From Climacium dendroides (lineage: Eukaryota > Streptophyta > Bryopsida > Hypnales > Climaciaceae): 64,000 nt of DNA. The translations under genes and the position numbers were made by a program. The DNA lies in the NCBI GenBank assembly GCA_950106755.1, contig OX467086.1, positions 10,868,001 to 10,932,000 of the forward strand, written 5' to 3'. This document shows, piece by piece, positions 1-10,897 of this stretch (position 1 is its first letter; every line of letters starts with the position of its first letter). The notes beneath the pieces are model-generated. The model saw nothing but the letters and a program-made list of their open reading frames with translations. It ran no database searches and was not told the DNA's origin.

Positions 1-35
1 ATTGCTCTATTTCAGATAACTGCACACTCTTTTAG

Positions 36-690
36 ATGAATGAATAAATAAGCTTTCATCCATATATTGCAGGTTTCATCCATTTCCATGGATGTAAATA
101 GCTTCGTCACTCCGTTGAAGATTGCTTTTTGCACTGCTTAAAAGAAATGGGAAAAAAGAAAACCCAAAAACCCCAAAACCCCTTGTCAAGCAACCTCTGA
201 CCGAGTGCGTGCACTGTCCCCAATAAGATATTTTTTGTTTAATGTATATTTGGAATAGCCCCAAACACTATTGTTTTTTAGGGTTTAGGGTTTTGTATTT
301 ATAGCAAGTGGACCACTGTCCGAGGAGCCGGTCCTCCTACACGGCACCCCTTGCCCTAATCTCCTCCCTCGGAAAGGGAGCCGACCCCAAAGTCTGGGCC
401 AGGTATTATTCTCTGCTGTTCCTTACCGGCCAGGGAGAACTGTCTGTGCCCTTCTTTTTCTTATTCTATTCTCTTCTACTTTTGGTTGACACATCATACT
501 GACTGTCTGTGCCCTTTTCTCATCCCCGTCCGTGGGAAACATTGGAGACCAGGTTTGCTTGCTTGTTTCATTTATTCCAGGCAGCGCAGAAAGCCAGAAA
601 GCGATCTTCACCGGAGTGACAAAGCAATTCACATCCATGGAAATGGATGAAGCCTACAATGTATGGATGAAGATAGATTCATTCATAAAA
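36..690. repeat. Inverted repeat with ~105-bp arms
   Basis: The segment at about 36-140 is the reverse complement, with roughly 10-15% mismatch, of 578-690; shared landmarks are CATCCATTTCCATGGATGT (left) and ACATCCATGGAAATGGATG (right). The arms enclose about 440 bases with no recognised gene; this interior has a short plant-telomere-like stretch (TTTAGGGTTTAGGG, about 279-292). The form is that of a foldback or terminal-inverted-repeat element. No target-site duplication was identified because the left end lies near the window edge. Confidence 0.75.
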
Positions 691-777
691 AAGAATATAC
701 ATTCATCCCATGTGGATGAAACCTACAATGTATGGATGAAGATACATTCATTCATCGAAAAGAATATACATTCATCC
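643..777 (+). repeat. Tandem repeat, 2 x 69 bp
   Basis: Two direct copies, 643-708 and 712-777, with a period of 69 bases (23 codons). Each contains a CTACAATGTATGGATGAAGA core and ends CATTCATCC. Because 69 is divisible by three, both copies stay open in one frame and would encode a repeated YNVWMKI peptide, but there is no sign of a gene around it. It overlaps the right arm of the inverted repeat. Confidence 0.85.
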
Positions 778-790
778 AAAATAGAGTAAT

Positions 791-3700
791 CCCACCCCAA
801 GATTTTTAGTGGAAGAATCTCTAGTCAAATATTCCCTCTCAAAAAAATTGAGCACGTTTCAGGGAAAAATCACTTTAAAAAAAATCTTCCATTAGAACTT
901 ATTATTGACCACCTATAAGGCTATAATAAAATTTGGAGAGTTGGAAATCAAGCATCAATGTTTCATAGCATTTGGTGTGTTAGCTTTCATGCACCTAGCT
1001 CATCACATTGAGCTTCCACCTATGCACTTAAGCTTAGGTATTGATATATGTGGAATATTCCACACCATGTATTGTTGGGATGAGGTAGTGAGTGCGTGCT
1101 ACTAAATAATATTGCCTCCGTCCCAAAATAGATTCAAATTTTCTAAAAAACAAAGAGAGATTTGTAATGGAAAATTTGGAGGGCCGAGTATACTTAGTCA
1201 TTTGATTCTACAATTTTTCTTCATTATTCTAATAGCTCCTTATAAGCCAACACAAGATTTCTTCCAAAATGATGGGCTTCCAACTTATTCAAAGATGTTA
1301 TAATGATGATAAATTTAATTTTAATTTTCTCATATTTGGTGCTTCAAAACTATAGAATTTGGGTGATTGGTAGAAGCACTTGTTGATTTGGATGAGTTTT
1401 TACAATCCCCTTGCTTATTTTTTTTGGAATACTTTAAAATTTGAATTTTCTAAATTAAAAAAATATGACCAATGTATAGACCTTTAAGTAAATTGTACCT
1501 TAGGAAGATAAAGTATAGAAGAATTTTCAATAATATTATTTGATGTGGTACAATCGCGACCACATTAGATCGTTCATTTGGTAGAGTTTTGATTGTTCCC
1601 CGTAGTCCGGGAATTCCTGAAAACTTGTGGTCTTGTTTTGGCCCCAAAAATCTTTTAATGATTTGTAACAATTCTACGGAGATGGTCATTTACCAACAAA
1701 AATACTAAAATAATATTTTACATGTTTCAAAATACAAGAAAAAAGAAATTCACTTTGTAAACTTCCATACAACATATAATTGACTATTTAAAAAAAATGA
1801 ACAATAGTTGCTAAGCTCTTAGAATACCATTTGTCCATTTTTTCTAAATTTTAGCTTCAAATTTGTTTTTCTTGACTTAAAATAGTGATATTCAAATGGG
1901 AGCTTATTAGGAATAATAGTATATTTTTGAAAAATGAAAAAAAGTTAGAAAAGGTTTATAATAGTCATGAGTACCTTATCTATAAATTATGAGTCATTTG
2001 GAGTCATAAGACAAAAGTTATAGCTAAAAAACAAATAAATACAAAGTGTGTGACAAAATTACTATAAGTTTTTTTTGCATTCACCATTTATTCTATTTGG
2101 TATTATTCATGATTTAATGTAACATCAAGAATACCGATAGTGTACCATATAGTAAAGTGAGTTTTTTTGTTGAATTGTGTGCCTTGGAACCACCATTAAG
2201 AAGCTTTTGAATAAAATTGGTTTCAAAGGCCTTGAAACCAAAAATAATGTATCCATATAAAATATTAAAATGATTTTTTGTAATTTGTGCCAACTATTAT
2301 ACACAACTACAAAAATAGAGGCATAATTAGTGTAATAATATAGAAACTATTAGAAAAATAATATATAAATTCTTTTTAGAACAACTTATTCTAAAGTCTA
2401 CTATACATTGAATGACAACAATTTGGTATTTAAAGCTTTATATAAGATAATATGCTATAGAGACCCTTAGAACTAGGTGTGCCTTTATTAGATATGCTTA
2501 GATACTATCCACAATCCATCAACTATGAACTTGCAAAAGATTATTGTCATAGTACCTTTGTTTTGGCATGGGCCTCACATAGGACATTTAAAGGCAATGT
2601 AGTAAATTCTTGATACCTAGGAATACTTGGGAATATTGATCTAACTATATGGCATTGACAAAGTTATATGAATGTAATATTAGTGTAATACTAGAATATA
2701 ATGTGGTATCATTGGAATCTAAAGCTTTTAAATTTTAATGGCTTGAAAATAGTTCATAGAGTGGTATAAAAAAGTTTAGTTTCATAATGTGGGTTGTCTA
2801 ATTGAAATAGAAATCTTCATATGTTAAAGAATCCATGGGCATTGCAAAAGACACCTCCTTTTTTGTCATTATAAATTTCTTTTTTTTGTCTCTATAAATT
2901 CCTTCTTAAATTGATTATAAATTGAGTATTTATAATTATTCTTGCAAGTTTCTTTTTTGACTTTGAAACTAGAAGGGTATGCTCTAATCATGGAATTTTC
3001 TTTCGATTATTATTTTACTTTTATATTCAAAATATTTTTGAAGAATTGAAGGGTCATTTTTGAACTAAGATAAAAAAATAGTTTTTGAGGTTAGATATAC
3101 CAAGAGATATACTTATAACCCCTTAAACTATAGGAGATTTGAAAAGCAAAGTTGTGAAAATCTGCACCATACCCATGTAGTAGGACTCACACAAGAATCT
3201 ACAATTATTTAGATGAAAAATTGAGGATTAATTGTTCTTGAAAGTGGAGATTGTTTGTGTTCATCCATTTTTCAAAAATTTTAACCTATAATCCTATATA
3301 GTCCTTTATTGACTAAAGAATTTCTCAAATATGATCATTCTAAGCAAGTGAAACCTGTGGGAACAACTTATGTCACGACCAATGCGCGACCCATTCTAGC
3401 CTTCAAGCCTGCTTCCCATAAACTCTCCATTAGTTATGTTTAATTGTGTGTCAAATGCACCCTAACACATTTCTATCTCTATCAATCTAGTCTCTATCAA
3501 TCTAGTCACGAGAGAGTCGCTGCAGTGGCTATAGTTCATTGAACAATGAATCATGTTGCAGAAACAAAATGCACTTGTGTAATACTTCAGTGGTCCCGAT
3601 TTAAAAAAAACTGGCATGCTAGTTTCTCAGGGTCAAATTAAATCGAACATCTCAAACAGTTGCTGACGGAAATAATCTAGGTTTAGCTTAAAAGGTTCAA

Positions 3701-4100
3701 TTACCAGATGAAGGTAATTATCAGTAGGTATAATAGATAATGAATGTCTGTTCTCTCTGATTTCAAAAAAGGTGTTAGTGAGAGTGTCTGTCTCAGGAGT
3801 GACCTTCAATACATCTCTGAGTTCACTACGCTACCCCCCGTAACACCATGCAAACAATTTCTATCATAGCCAATAATTTCAAGCCTAGGAAGATAAAGTC
3901 CACTACAACACACATGGTTTACAAAGACCAATCACGAAAATGGCTTGGGAAGAAATTCAAGTCTGATTGGTCATGTGGATCTTCTTGCAACATGGAGCAG
4001 TTTCCTGTGTTTTCTACATAAGCCATGTTTCCCTGTTGAAATAACCAGGTTCCTTCACACCCCACTTTTTCAAGATAAGGCTAAAAGATAGGCCCTGACT
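791..4100. other. Gene-free AT-rich intergenic DNA
   Basis: About 3.3 kb of AT-rich sequence. Open frames are short, and none shows a recognisable protein. The only recognisable motif is a Stowaway-like terminus near 1113. Confidence 0.6.
1113..1135 (+). mobile_element. Possible Stowaway-type MITE terminus (one end)
   Basis: The string GCCTCCGTCCCAAAATAG resembles the terminal inverted repeat of Stowaway (Tc1/mariner) MITEs, whose plant consensus begins CTCCCTCCGTCCCAAAA. I found no matching opposite end within several hundred bases, so this is a solo or decayed terminus, or chance. Confidence 0.35.
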
Positions 4101-4990
4101 GTCCCCGAAAAAAACTGAGAAATTTGATTCGTCCATGCGCACAGAAGTACATCACACCTTCTGTTTCCTGTCTGGCTAGACATGGAAATCGACGACTGTG
4201 GGATCCATTTGGCCATTGTTGCTACCGAGCTCGCACCAAGCATCCTCCACCTTTCATCGTCGTCGTTTAGTTTATTGACAGGAGGCGTGGCCGGTTGCAG
4301 GTCTGCGCGCAGGCTGCTTCGAAAACAAGGCAGCGTTCCCAACTCGATGGAGCCAGCATGGGCAGCCTGGTGAAAGTTTATCTTTAGGACAAGACGCCAG
4401 AAGTTCAGGGGCCCAACAACTGAAGAGACCAGTCTGCCCAGATCAACGCACCAGTCCAGGCAAGCATTGTTGGTGGCGGCCCTTTTTTCATCTGAAGCAG
4501 ACCATTGAGTGAGTGGCGTAGTCCCTTTTGCTGCCCTTGTTTTATGCATGTATCTTTTTATCTTCTTCTGTATCAACAGTGAGAATCTTCAATTCAATTT
4601 TTGTCCTTCTCACTCACTCATCTGGCTTCGGCCATCGGCCTTTAACTTCTTCCCCTCATCATCAGTGGATCTCATCATCGATCTCAGTAAGCGTAAGTTT
4701 TGGTGATGAAGCTTTTTTGCGGTGCGTCGTCGATCTCAGTAAGCGTAAGTTTTGGTGACGAGGCTTTTTTGTGGTGGAGGGGAATAGGAGATGGTGTAAG
4801 GAAAGTCAAGGCTGGAAAGGGATGCTCGAAGAAATTAGGATATCACCATCGGAGACAGAAACGTCATCTGCACCGAAAATTTACCGTGTTGGAAACAGAG
4901 GGCCGGCCGCTTGTTTATTCCATGACTGACTCCAACCGTGCAACTAAATATATTATAACCCCATAAACCGCATAAGGAGGTGTCAACAAG
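4100..4990. other. GC-richer relic with no recognised protein
   Basis: Base composition rises clearly against the AT-rich flanks. Overlapping open frames occur on both strands (a 168-codon frame at 4070-4576 minus; 4182-4373, 4509-4758 and 4700-4966 plus). None shows a family motif that I recognise. The segment could be exons or untranslated sequence of a real gene, or a captured or decayed gene fragment. Confidence 0.35.
4679..4776 (+). repeat. Tandem duplication, 2 x ~46 bp at period 52
   Basis: Units 4679-4724 and 4731-4776 share CGATCTCAGTAAGCGTAAGT and then TTTTGGTGA; they differ at four or five positions and are separated by six bases. Each unit contains the donor-like CAG|TAAGCGTAAGT. 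Most likely a local slippage duplication in the GC-richer relic. Confidence 0.85.
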
Positions 4991-5402
4991 ACCTTCTCTT
5001 TTCACACAAAATTCCAAGGATGAACATTTGCAATTCCAAGGATTCTCTATACCATGACACTTGGTGCATGCGGCATCCTTCTAGAATTTTCTTCGAACGG
5101 ATTGTAAGTATTCTTCTTGTGCAAAAGCAAAAAGTGAAGCCATCATTGGTTACAACAACTTGCCAACCGTAGATGGAAAAGTAATGTTTGGAGGAGTTGC
5201 TGGTGAAAATTGTTTATTTTTATTTGAATAAACAACGAGAGTTTGACGATCGGGAGTCCTGAGATACTTTGTACACTTTTTTGTCCGCAAGTACCTCTTT
5301 GAAACAGAATAGCTGGAATAATAACACGATTTCATGCAAATAATCACCCCTGCCATGCAACATTAGAATCTTGATATCCAAAATGGACCCAAGTTCACTT
5401 TA

Positions 5403-5910
5403 ACTCTTAAAGTCCAAATGCCATTTTTCAATAAAAAAAACCCATTCAAAAATGATATTTCTATGGCAAAGAGTGAAAAAAAAATTAAATTGTTTTTTTG
5501 GCATATCTAATCGTAGAATCTTGTACTAGACTAATCAAAAAATGTAAGAGTATGTGGAAGAAATTTCAAAAACTTTGATTAAGTAGATTGCAAAATATTT
5601 GCATTTAATTAAAGTGAAGGAAACAAGATTTTAGCATCTTGCTTGACTAATTTTTTTGACTTTTGAACCTTTTTAACTTAAAATTTTTTGCTCTATTGAT
5701 TTTGAATTTCTAATTTTATATGATGAAGAATTGACTTGAGAGCCTAATTTTTTTTTTTAAAAACACACACTTAGTTTTCACTCATCAAAAAAGTGTTAAG
5801 TAGAAGTATGTTCAAGATTGAAAGGAAAACTAAACCAATAATCGTGCTCTAAGATGGAATTGAAACACACTAATCTCAATGGTGTGATTGTTCTAGCAAG
5901 AGAAGGCCCT
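5403..5910. mobile_element. Truncated member of the ~0.9-kb TTAA-CCCCTAAAG repeat family
   Basis: Preceded by TTAA (5399-5402) and starting CTCTTAAAGTCC, this segment then tracks the family copies at 6041, 15.1 kb and 17.9-18.9 kb: a TCTAATCGTAGAATCTTGTACTAG-type stretch, TAGATTGCAAAATATTTGCA, and TGTGATTGTTCTAGCAAG. The 3' terminus is missing. No coding capacity is visible. Confidence 0.65.
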
Positions 5911-6185
5911 AGTCTCCTTTGCCCATCTTCAAAGTATTCACTATAGATATATCCACACTTGTTTTCACAATTTATCAAATGAATACACAATAGCCCTCAA
6001 ACATTTTCCAAAGTCCAAGGTGGATTATTTGATCCTTTAATCCCTAAAGTCCCAAGGCCTTTTCCATCAAAAAACATTCAAAACTGTCATTTCGATAGCA
6101 AAGAGCAAAAAAAAAATTAAAATGATTTTTTTTGCATATCTAACCGCAGGTTTTTGTACTAAACTAGTATAAGAATGTATAGAAA

Positions 6186-7056
6186 TGGAGAATTTCAGTA
6201 AAATGGCAGCATTCCATGTGCCATTTTCAGACTGCCTGTTCTGAATTGTAAAAGTGACATCTAGGATAGGTATAGTTTTAAGTAATCTTGGACTTTTATA
6301 GATTTAAAAAATCTATGACAACTATAGAATTCAGATAGCACAATCTAAATTGTAAAAGTGACATCTAGCACAGTTGTAGATTTCAAATATCTAATAATGG
6401 TATAGATTTCGGACATCTATGATATTTGTACACTTCACACCGCCTACTTTGAATTGTAAAAAGTACCAAAGAAGCGTAATTTCGCCATTTTAACAAATTG
6501 CCCACAGAAGAAATTTCAGAAATGGTCAATTTCGTTAAAATGGAAAAATTCCTCTACTTTGATAGTTTTTATAATTTAGAGCGGCGATCTAAAGTGTACA
6601 AATGTCCTAGATGTCCAAAATCTATCTCATTACCAGGGTTTTCATAGTGGGTGGACGTCCGGTTCGCCCATCCGTCCGATTCGCCCGACAGGGCATGGAC
6701 GCTGTAGTCGGGGTGCGGACGGGATCGTCAAGGTGCAAAACTCTCAAAATTAAAACCGTTCAGACCGTTCGTCCGTTCGGTCCGGTTTGCCCGTACGTCC
6801 GGTCCGGTTCGCCTGCTATGACAACCCTGCTCATTACTAGATGTTTGAATTCTATACTTGTGATAGATGTCACTTTTACAATTCAGAGTGGGTGGTCTAA
6901 AATCTATAGTAGTCATAGATTTCCTAAATCTATAAAAATTCAAAATTCTTGAAAACTATACCTATCCTCGTACCTATTCTAAATGTCACTTTCACAATTC
7001 AGAACGGGTGGTCTAAAAGTGGTACATGGAATGCCACCATTTTATCGAAATTGTCC
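6186..7056. mobile_element. Foldback MITE-like insertion(s), AATTTC..TAAAATGG family
   Basis: The left end AATTTCAGTAAAATGGCAG is mirrored at about 7020-7056 (CCACCATTTTATCGAAATT). Internal blocks such as AATTGTAAAAGTGACATCTA occur at about 6247 and 6349 and, in reverse complement, at about 6870 and 6985. Abutting termini around 6480-6540 suggest two head-to-head elements. The interior carries the hAT-type MITE at 6634-6829. No protein is encoded. Confidence 0.65.
6634..6829. mobile_element. hAT-type MITE, 196 bp, with 8-bp target-site duplication
   Basis: The ends are CAGGGTTTTCATAG and CTATGACAACCCTG, 14-bp terminal inverted repeats with one mismatch. They are flanked by perfect 8-bp direct repeats CTCATTAC at 6626-6633 and 6830-6837. 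The CAGGG terminus and an 8-bp duplication are the hallmarks of the hAT superfamily. The interior is GC-rich (GGTCCGGTTCGCC-type repeats) in contrast to the AT-rich host, and has no transposase. Confidence 0.93.
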
Positions 7057-7118
7057 ATACAAACTTTGACTGTTGTACGTTGCAAGATACTTGCATTTAA
7101 AGTAAAGAGAACAAGTGT

Positions 7119-7435
7119 TTTTATGGGCAATTTCGTTAAAATGGGGAAATTTTGCTACTTTGGTAGTTTTTATAGTTCATACTATGTTGTTTGAAATGTA
7201 CAAAAGTTCTAGATGTTTGAAATCTACATTTGTCCTAGATGTCACTTTTATAGTTCAAACTATGCACTTTGAAATTTATACCAATTCTAGATTTCTGAAA
7301 TCTATTAAAGTCCAAGATTTCTAAAATCTATAATTGTTATAGATGATATTTTTACAATTTAGACCGAGTAGTCTAAAATGGCACATAGAATACCACCATT
7401 TTTATTAATAAAATTTCCCACTTTTGTACTTTATT
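7119..7435. mobile_element. Second foldback element of the AATTTC..TAAAATGG family
   Basis: It begins GGGCAATTTCGTTAAAATGG and ends with the approximate reverse complement CCACCATTTTTATTAATAAAATTTCCC. The short stretch 7060-7118 between this insertion and the previous one is host element sequence (TTGCAAGATACTTGCATTTAAAGTAAA) that is uninterrupted in the 15.1-kb paralogue. Confidence 0.6.
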
Positions 7436-8069
7436 CAGCTACATTTTTTGGCTTTGAATCTTCTTAGCTTATAAATTTACTTGATGAAAAATTAAATTGA
7501 GATCCTAGAATTTTTTTCTTAAAAACACATTTAATTTTCACAAAATATTAAATAGAAGTAGGTTTAAGATTGAAGGAAAAACTAAATCATTAATAATTCT
7601 AAGATAGAATTGAAACACACTAATCTCAATATGAAATTGTTCTAGCAAGAGATCTTAACCTTGTGAAACTTTTTTTTATAAAAACTTATGAAAATTGAAG
7701 TCATAAATGAATTCTACAAGTTATTTTTTCAAGAAAATTGTCCATAAAACAAGAATATCCGTAACTTTCACATAACAAATCCAAATGGAATGAACCAAAT
7801 CTTTTTATGTTCATAAAAATACAATCTATAAGAAAAATTTTAAATTTTTTCCTTTAGTTTGTTTTTATCTACCAAATTTTTAAAAAAGGCTTTTTGTGGC
7901 ATAACTTTTGCTCCAAGATCTAATTGAAATAAAATAAATTATATTTTTGGAAATCTAATGTGTTTGTCTATCTTTACAAAAATATTTAGAAAATCATGAA
8001 AATATAGAGACCATAAGAGCCTTTCCAAAATCCATTTTATCCCCTAAGGGGACAATGGGACTTTAGGGG

Positions 8070-9526
8070 TAACAATTAAATATCATCCCATAATTACAAT
8101 ATCATCCAAAAACTATCTATGTCATTCATAGGTAAGATAGTCTATTCTTAAAGTGACCATTTAACCCCTAATTGCATTGACGTCTAGAAGTGGAGGATGA
8201 ACAGAAGGCTTGCAAACATTGTTCAATCCAACTAACTTCTCATCCATCCTATGTAATACTTGAATGTTGAAAAGACAACCTTCTTGAATGACCATTTTCT
8301 TGAAATTGCAGTAAATGATATTTCTATACAAAGATCTAAGTAAAATTGTGCCAAAATTCAGAAAAGGATCAAGGCATTAAAGGATTAAGAGTTGATTGCA
8401 TTTTCAAGGAATCTAAACTCATTGAAACAATTTTCAGTAAATTTTTGTAGGAAGACAAATGGAATTGACATCTAATCCAAGTTGTTTGGTATGTTTTGAA
8501 CCTCTATGGAATTAGTTGCGAATTTTTGAAGTTGAAACACAATGGTCACTAAATGCGAACACCTCTTGAAATGTGCACTCAAGAAAGCAAAATATACCTA
8601 TGTGTCATGATTGCTTTTAGAACATGGGCACTTTTAGAGCAGACTACCTTATCCTAAGTAAAATACTCCGTAAAAGAAGTAGCCTTCGTAGCTACAGTAA
8701 TGTACTCTTCCTTTTCAGTGTTTTCTCAACTCTCCAAAAGCTAGAATAAACTTCGCCACCCCTGATGTTGCTTCTCCCGGATTGCCGCACTAATTCTCGC
8801 ATTCGTGTTGGGTTGCCATAATGGAATAATTTACCTCCACGTAGGTGGAAGGGCATTGCAAAAGTGTCGGTTCTGCTACAGTCTCAGGAGGCAGGAGGCC
8901 TCGCCCTAATTAACTTCCTACTTCACCGCATGCAACTTGCGAGTCACGCAGCTAAACTGAACTTCAGCTGTGTTGCATGGAGAGTGCGCTGTCGTGACCC
9001 ACCACACAGGCAAGGATTTTCGGTGCTCAATTACGGGGTAAAATCATTCAGAGTACGAGGTTTGGTAGCACTAGATTTGAGGACGATCGAGATTTTTGCA
9101 GCATAATTTTTAGCATGCTGAGTTCGGAGACATGGTGTGCATCGACGCGAGTGCTGCAGAGCAAGACAATTCTGGGCAATAATTGCTCATTGAGTGATTG
9201 TTGAATGTTTGTGTGTTGACGAATCTCTGTAGTATCTGAATATTGCGTCTGCCCACGAGTGAAATCTATATGTATTTGTCGATCAGTTAGTGAAAGCTAG
9301 CAACTAATTATTTCCGAAGGTAACCGAAGGAGAGCTAGCTAGGTCCGACTGCCGAATTAGACTTCAAATTTTGCGTTTGTTCACCGACAGAATCTAGCTA
9401 GCCAGGACCTGTATTGATCATGCAGAGGAAAACGGCTTGATTGCTTGAGGAATCTCAATCGATTGAAGGAAATTTAGGTTTATTGCAATTGAATCGTTAC
9501 CGGTGTCGTCGACACTTCGAAGCGCC
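8070..9526. promoter_or_regulatory. Upstream region of the methionine gamma-lyase gene
   Basis: Up to about 8640 this is AT-rich repeat DNA; 8500-8660 is similar to 40190-40410. From about 8650 the composition shifts toward GC, as expected for a promoter and 5' untranslated region. No convincing TATA box was assigned and no other gene is visible. Confidence 0.4.
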
Positions 9527-10897
9527 ATGTCTGTCAGTAGCGCCACCGGTACCGCGGACACGAAATCCACCAGTGCCTGCAAGCGCGCCTTAGGCGATCG
9601 CTCCGACGCCATGGACGACTCCGGGGACGGCGCCACGCCCGCGGTGAAGAAGTTCCCCGACCCCGTGCAACTCCTGGCCAATGCCTCCTCGCAGCAGCTG
9701 GGGCAGTACGGCGGGGTGAACCCCTCCATCGAAGCTTCTTCCACGTTCGCCATCATGGATACCCAGACGCTGAACAAGCTGTTCGCGGGCGAGCTCGGCC
9801 CCGAGCACGGGCTCTACACTTACAGTCGCCACTTCAACCCGACTGTTCTCAGTTTGGGTCGCAAGATGGCCGCGATGGAGGACACGGAAGCCGCTTACTG
9901 CACCGCCAGCGGCATGTCTGCCATATCTGCCGTCGTGCTCCAGCTCTGTTCCAGCGGCGATCACATCGTGGCGTCGAATCGTCTCTACGGGGGGACACAA
10001 GCCCTTCTCGCGCATTTCTTGCCGCGCACTTGCAACATCCGGACGACGTTCGTGGACGTGGACGACACGGAAGCCGTCCTCGCGGCCGTGCGTCCGAATT
10101 CCAAGATTCTCTACTTCGAGTCGATCTCTAATCCACGTCTATCCGTCTCGAACATCCCCACACTTTCGAATTTAGCGCATAGCAAGGGACTCACCGCCGT
10201 CGTGGACAACACGTTTGCGCCGCTGCTGCTCTCGCCTGCGCGTTTGGGCGCGGACGTGGTTGTGCACAGCTTGTCGAAGTATATTAGCGGCGCGGGGGAC
10301 ATCATCGCTGGCGCCGTCTGTGGCCCCGCGGATCTTATCAGCGCCATGATGGACCTCCACAACGGTGCGCTCATGCTCCTGGGCCCGACCATGGACCCCC
10401 ACGTCGCCTTCCAAATCGGTCTGCGCATCCCACACTTGGCCATCCGGATGAAAGAGTTTGGTGCGCGCGCGCTCGTGTTTGCGAAGCGGTTGAAAAAGCT
10501 GGGGTTGAAGCCCATCTACCCAGGACTGGAGGATCATCCCCATTTCACACTCATGACGAAGCTTATTAACGAGGGGTATGGCTACGGAGGCATGATGTGC
10601 TTGGATTTGGACACCAAGGAGAGAGCGCAAGAGTTCATGCGATACTTGCAAAACGTAGCCCACTTCGGGTGGATGGCGGTGAGCTTGGGTTATCACGACA
10701 CGCTCATGTCGTGCCCAGGATCCAGCACGAGCGCGGAATTGTCAGACGAGGAGAAAAAGGTGGCGGGAATTTCACCCGGGCTGGTGAGGATGTCCATTGG
10801 GTTCACGGGCGCCTTGGAGCAGCGGTGGGCGCAGCTGCTGGAGGCGCTTGTCGCTCTCAAATTGGTGAATCCGAATTCTGTTACCAATGGGCGCTAG
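9527..10897 (+). CDS. MGL: Methionine gamma-lyase, PLP-dependent, single exon
   Basis: This 456-residue protein belongs to the Cys/Met-metabolism PLP enzyme family (fold type I). Methionine gamma-lyase splits methionine into methanethiol, 2-oxobutyrate and ammonia, normally in the cytosol. Visible motifs: GGVNPSIEASSTF (62-74), the phosphate-binding YSRHFNPT (99-106), SGMSA (128-132), YGGTQALL (154-161), VVDNTFAP (225-232; the Asp that contacts the pyridine nitrogen), and HSLSKY with the PLP-binding lysine at about 251. The stretches YPGLEDHP, GYGYGG, LMSCPGSSTS and SPGLVRMS match plant methionine gamma-lyases closely, which separates it from cystathionine gamma-synthase. No transit peptide is seen; the first 45 residues are low-complexity and acidic. 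The first ATG is in GCGCCATGT context; the frame is open from 9503 but only through a GTG. There is no intron, and codons are strongly GC-ending. Plant relatives are often interrupted, so a retroposed origin is possible but unproven. Confidence 0.95.
   Translation: MSVSSATGTADTKSTSACKRALGDRSDAMDDSGDGATPAVKKFPDPVQLLANASSQQLGQYGGVNPSIEASSTFAIMDTQTLNKLFAGELGPEHGLYTYSRHFNPTVLSLGRKMAAMEDTEAAYCTASGMSAISAVVLQLCSSGDHIVASNRLYGGTQALLAHFLPRTCNIRTTFVDVDDTEAVLAAVRPNSKILYFESISNPRLSVSNIPTLSNLAHSKGLTAVVDNTFAPLLLSPARLGADVVVHSLSKYISGAGDIIAGAVCGPADLISAMMDLHNGALMLLGPTMDPHVAFQIGLRIPHLAIRMKEFGARALVFAKRLKKLGLKPIYPGLEDHPHFTLMTKLINEGYGYGGMMCLDLDTKERAQEFMRYLQNVAHFGWMAVSLGYHDTLMSCPGSSTSAELSDEEKKVAGISPGLVRMSIGFTGALEQRWAQLLEALVALKLVNPNSVTNGR

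Larger units (their letters stand above)
6041..8069. mobile_element. TTAA-family element enlarged by nested insertions
   Basis: The left end is TTAA (6037-6040) followed by TCCCTAAAGTCCCAAGG; the right end is GGGACTTTAGGGG followed by TAAC, a degenerate TTAA. The outer parts match the family copies at 15.1-15.9 and 17.86-18.98 kb. The body is interrupted at about 6180-7058 and 7119-7435 by foldback elements of a second family, one of which carries a hAT-type MITE. Without these insertions the element would be about 0.8-0.9 kb, like its relatives. No transposase is present. Confidence 0.7.

Noticed and set aside
8160..8395. Another TTAA-flanked element (TTAA-CCCCTAATTGCATTG ... AAAGGA-TTAA)
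   Set aside because: Only about ten terminal bases agree and the interior matches no other family member; it falls below what I would list as a feature.
9590..10696. Long minus-strand open frames opposite the methionine gamma-lyase (134-174 codons)
   Set aside because: They are antisense shadows of a GC-rich, GC3-biased gene, with no recognisable motif, and they overlap the clearly conserved plus-strand enzyme.
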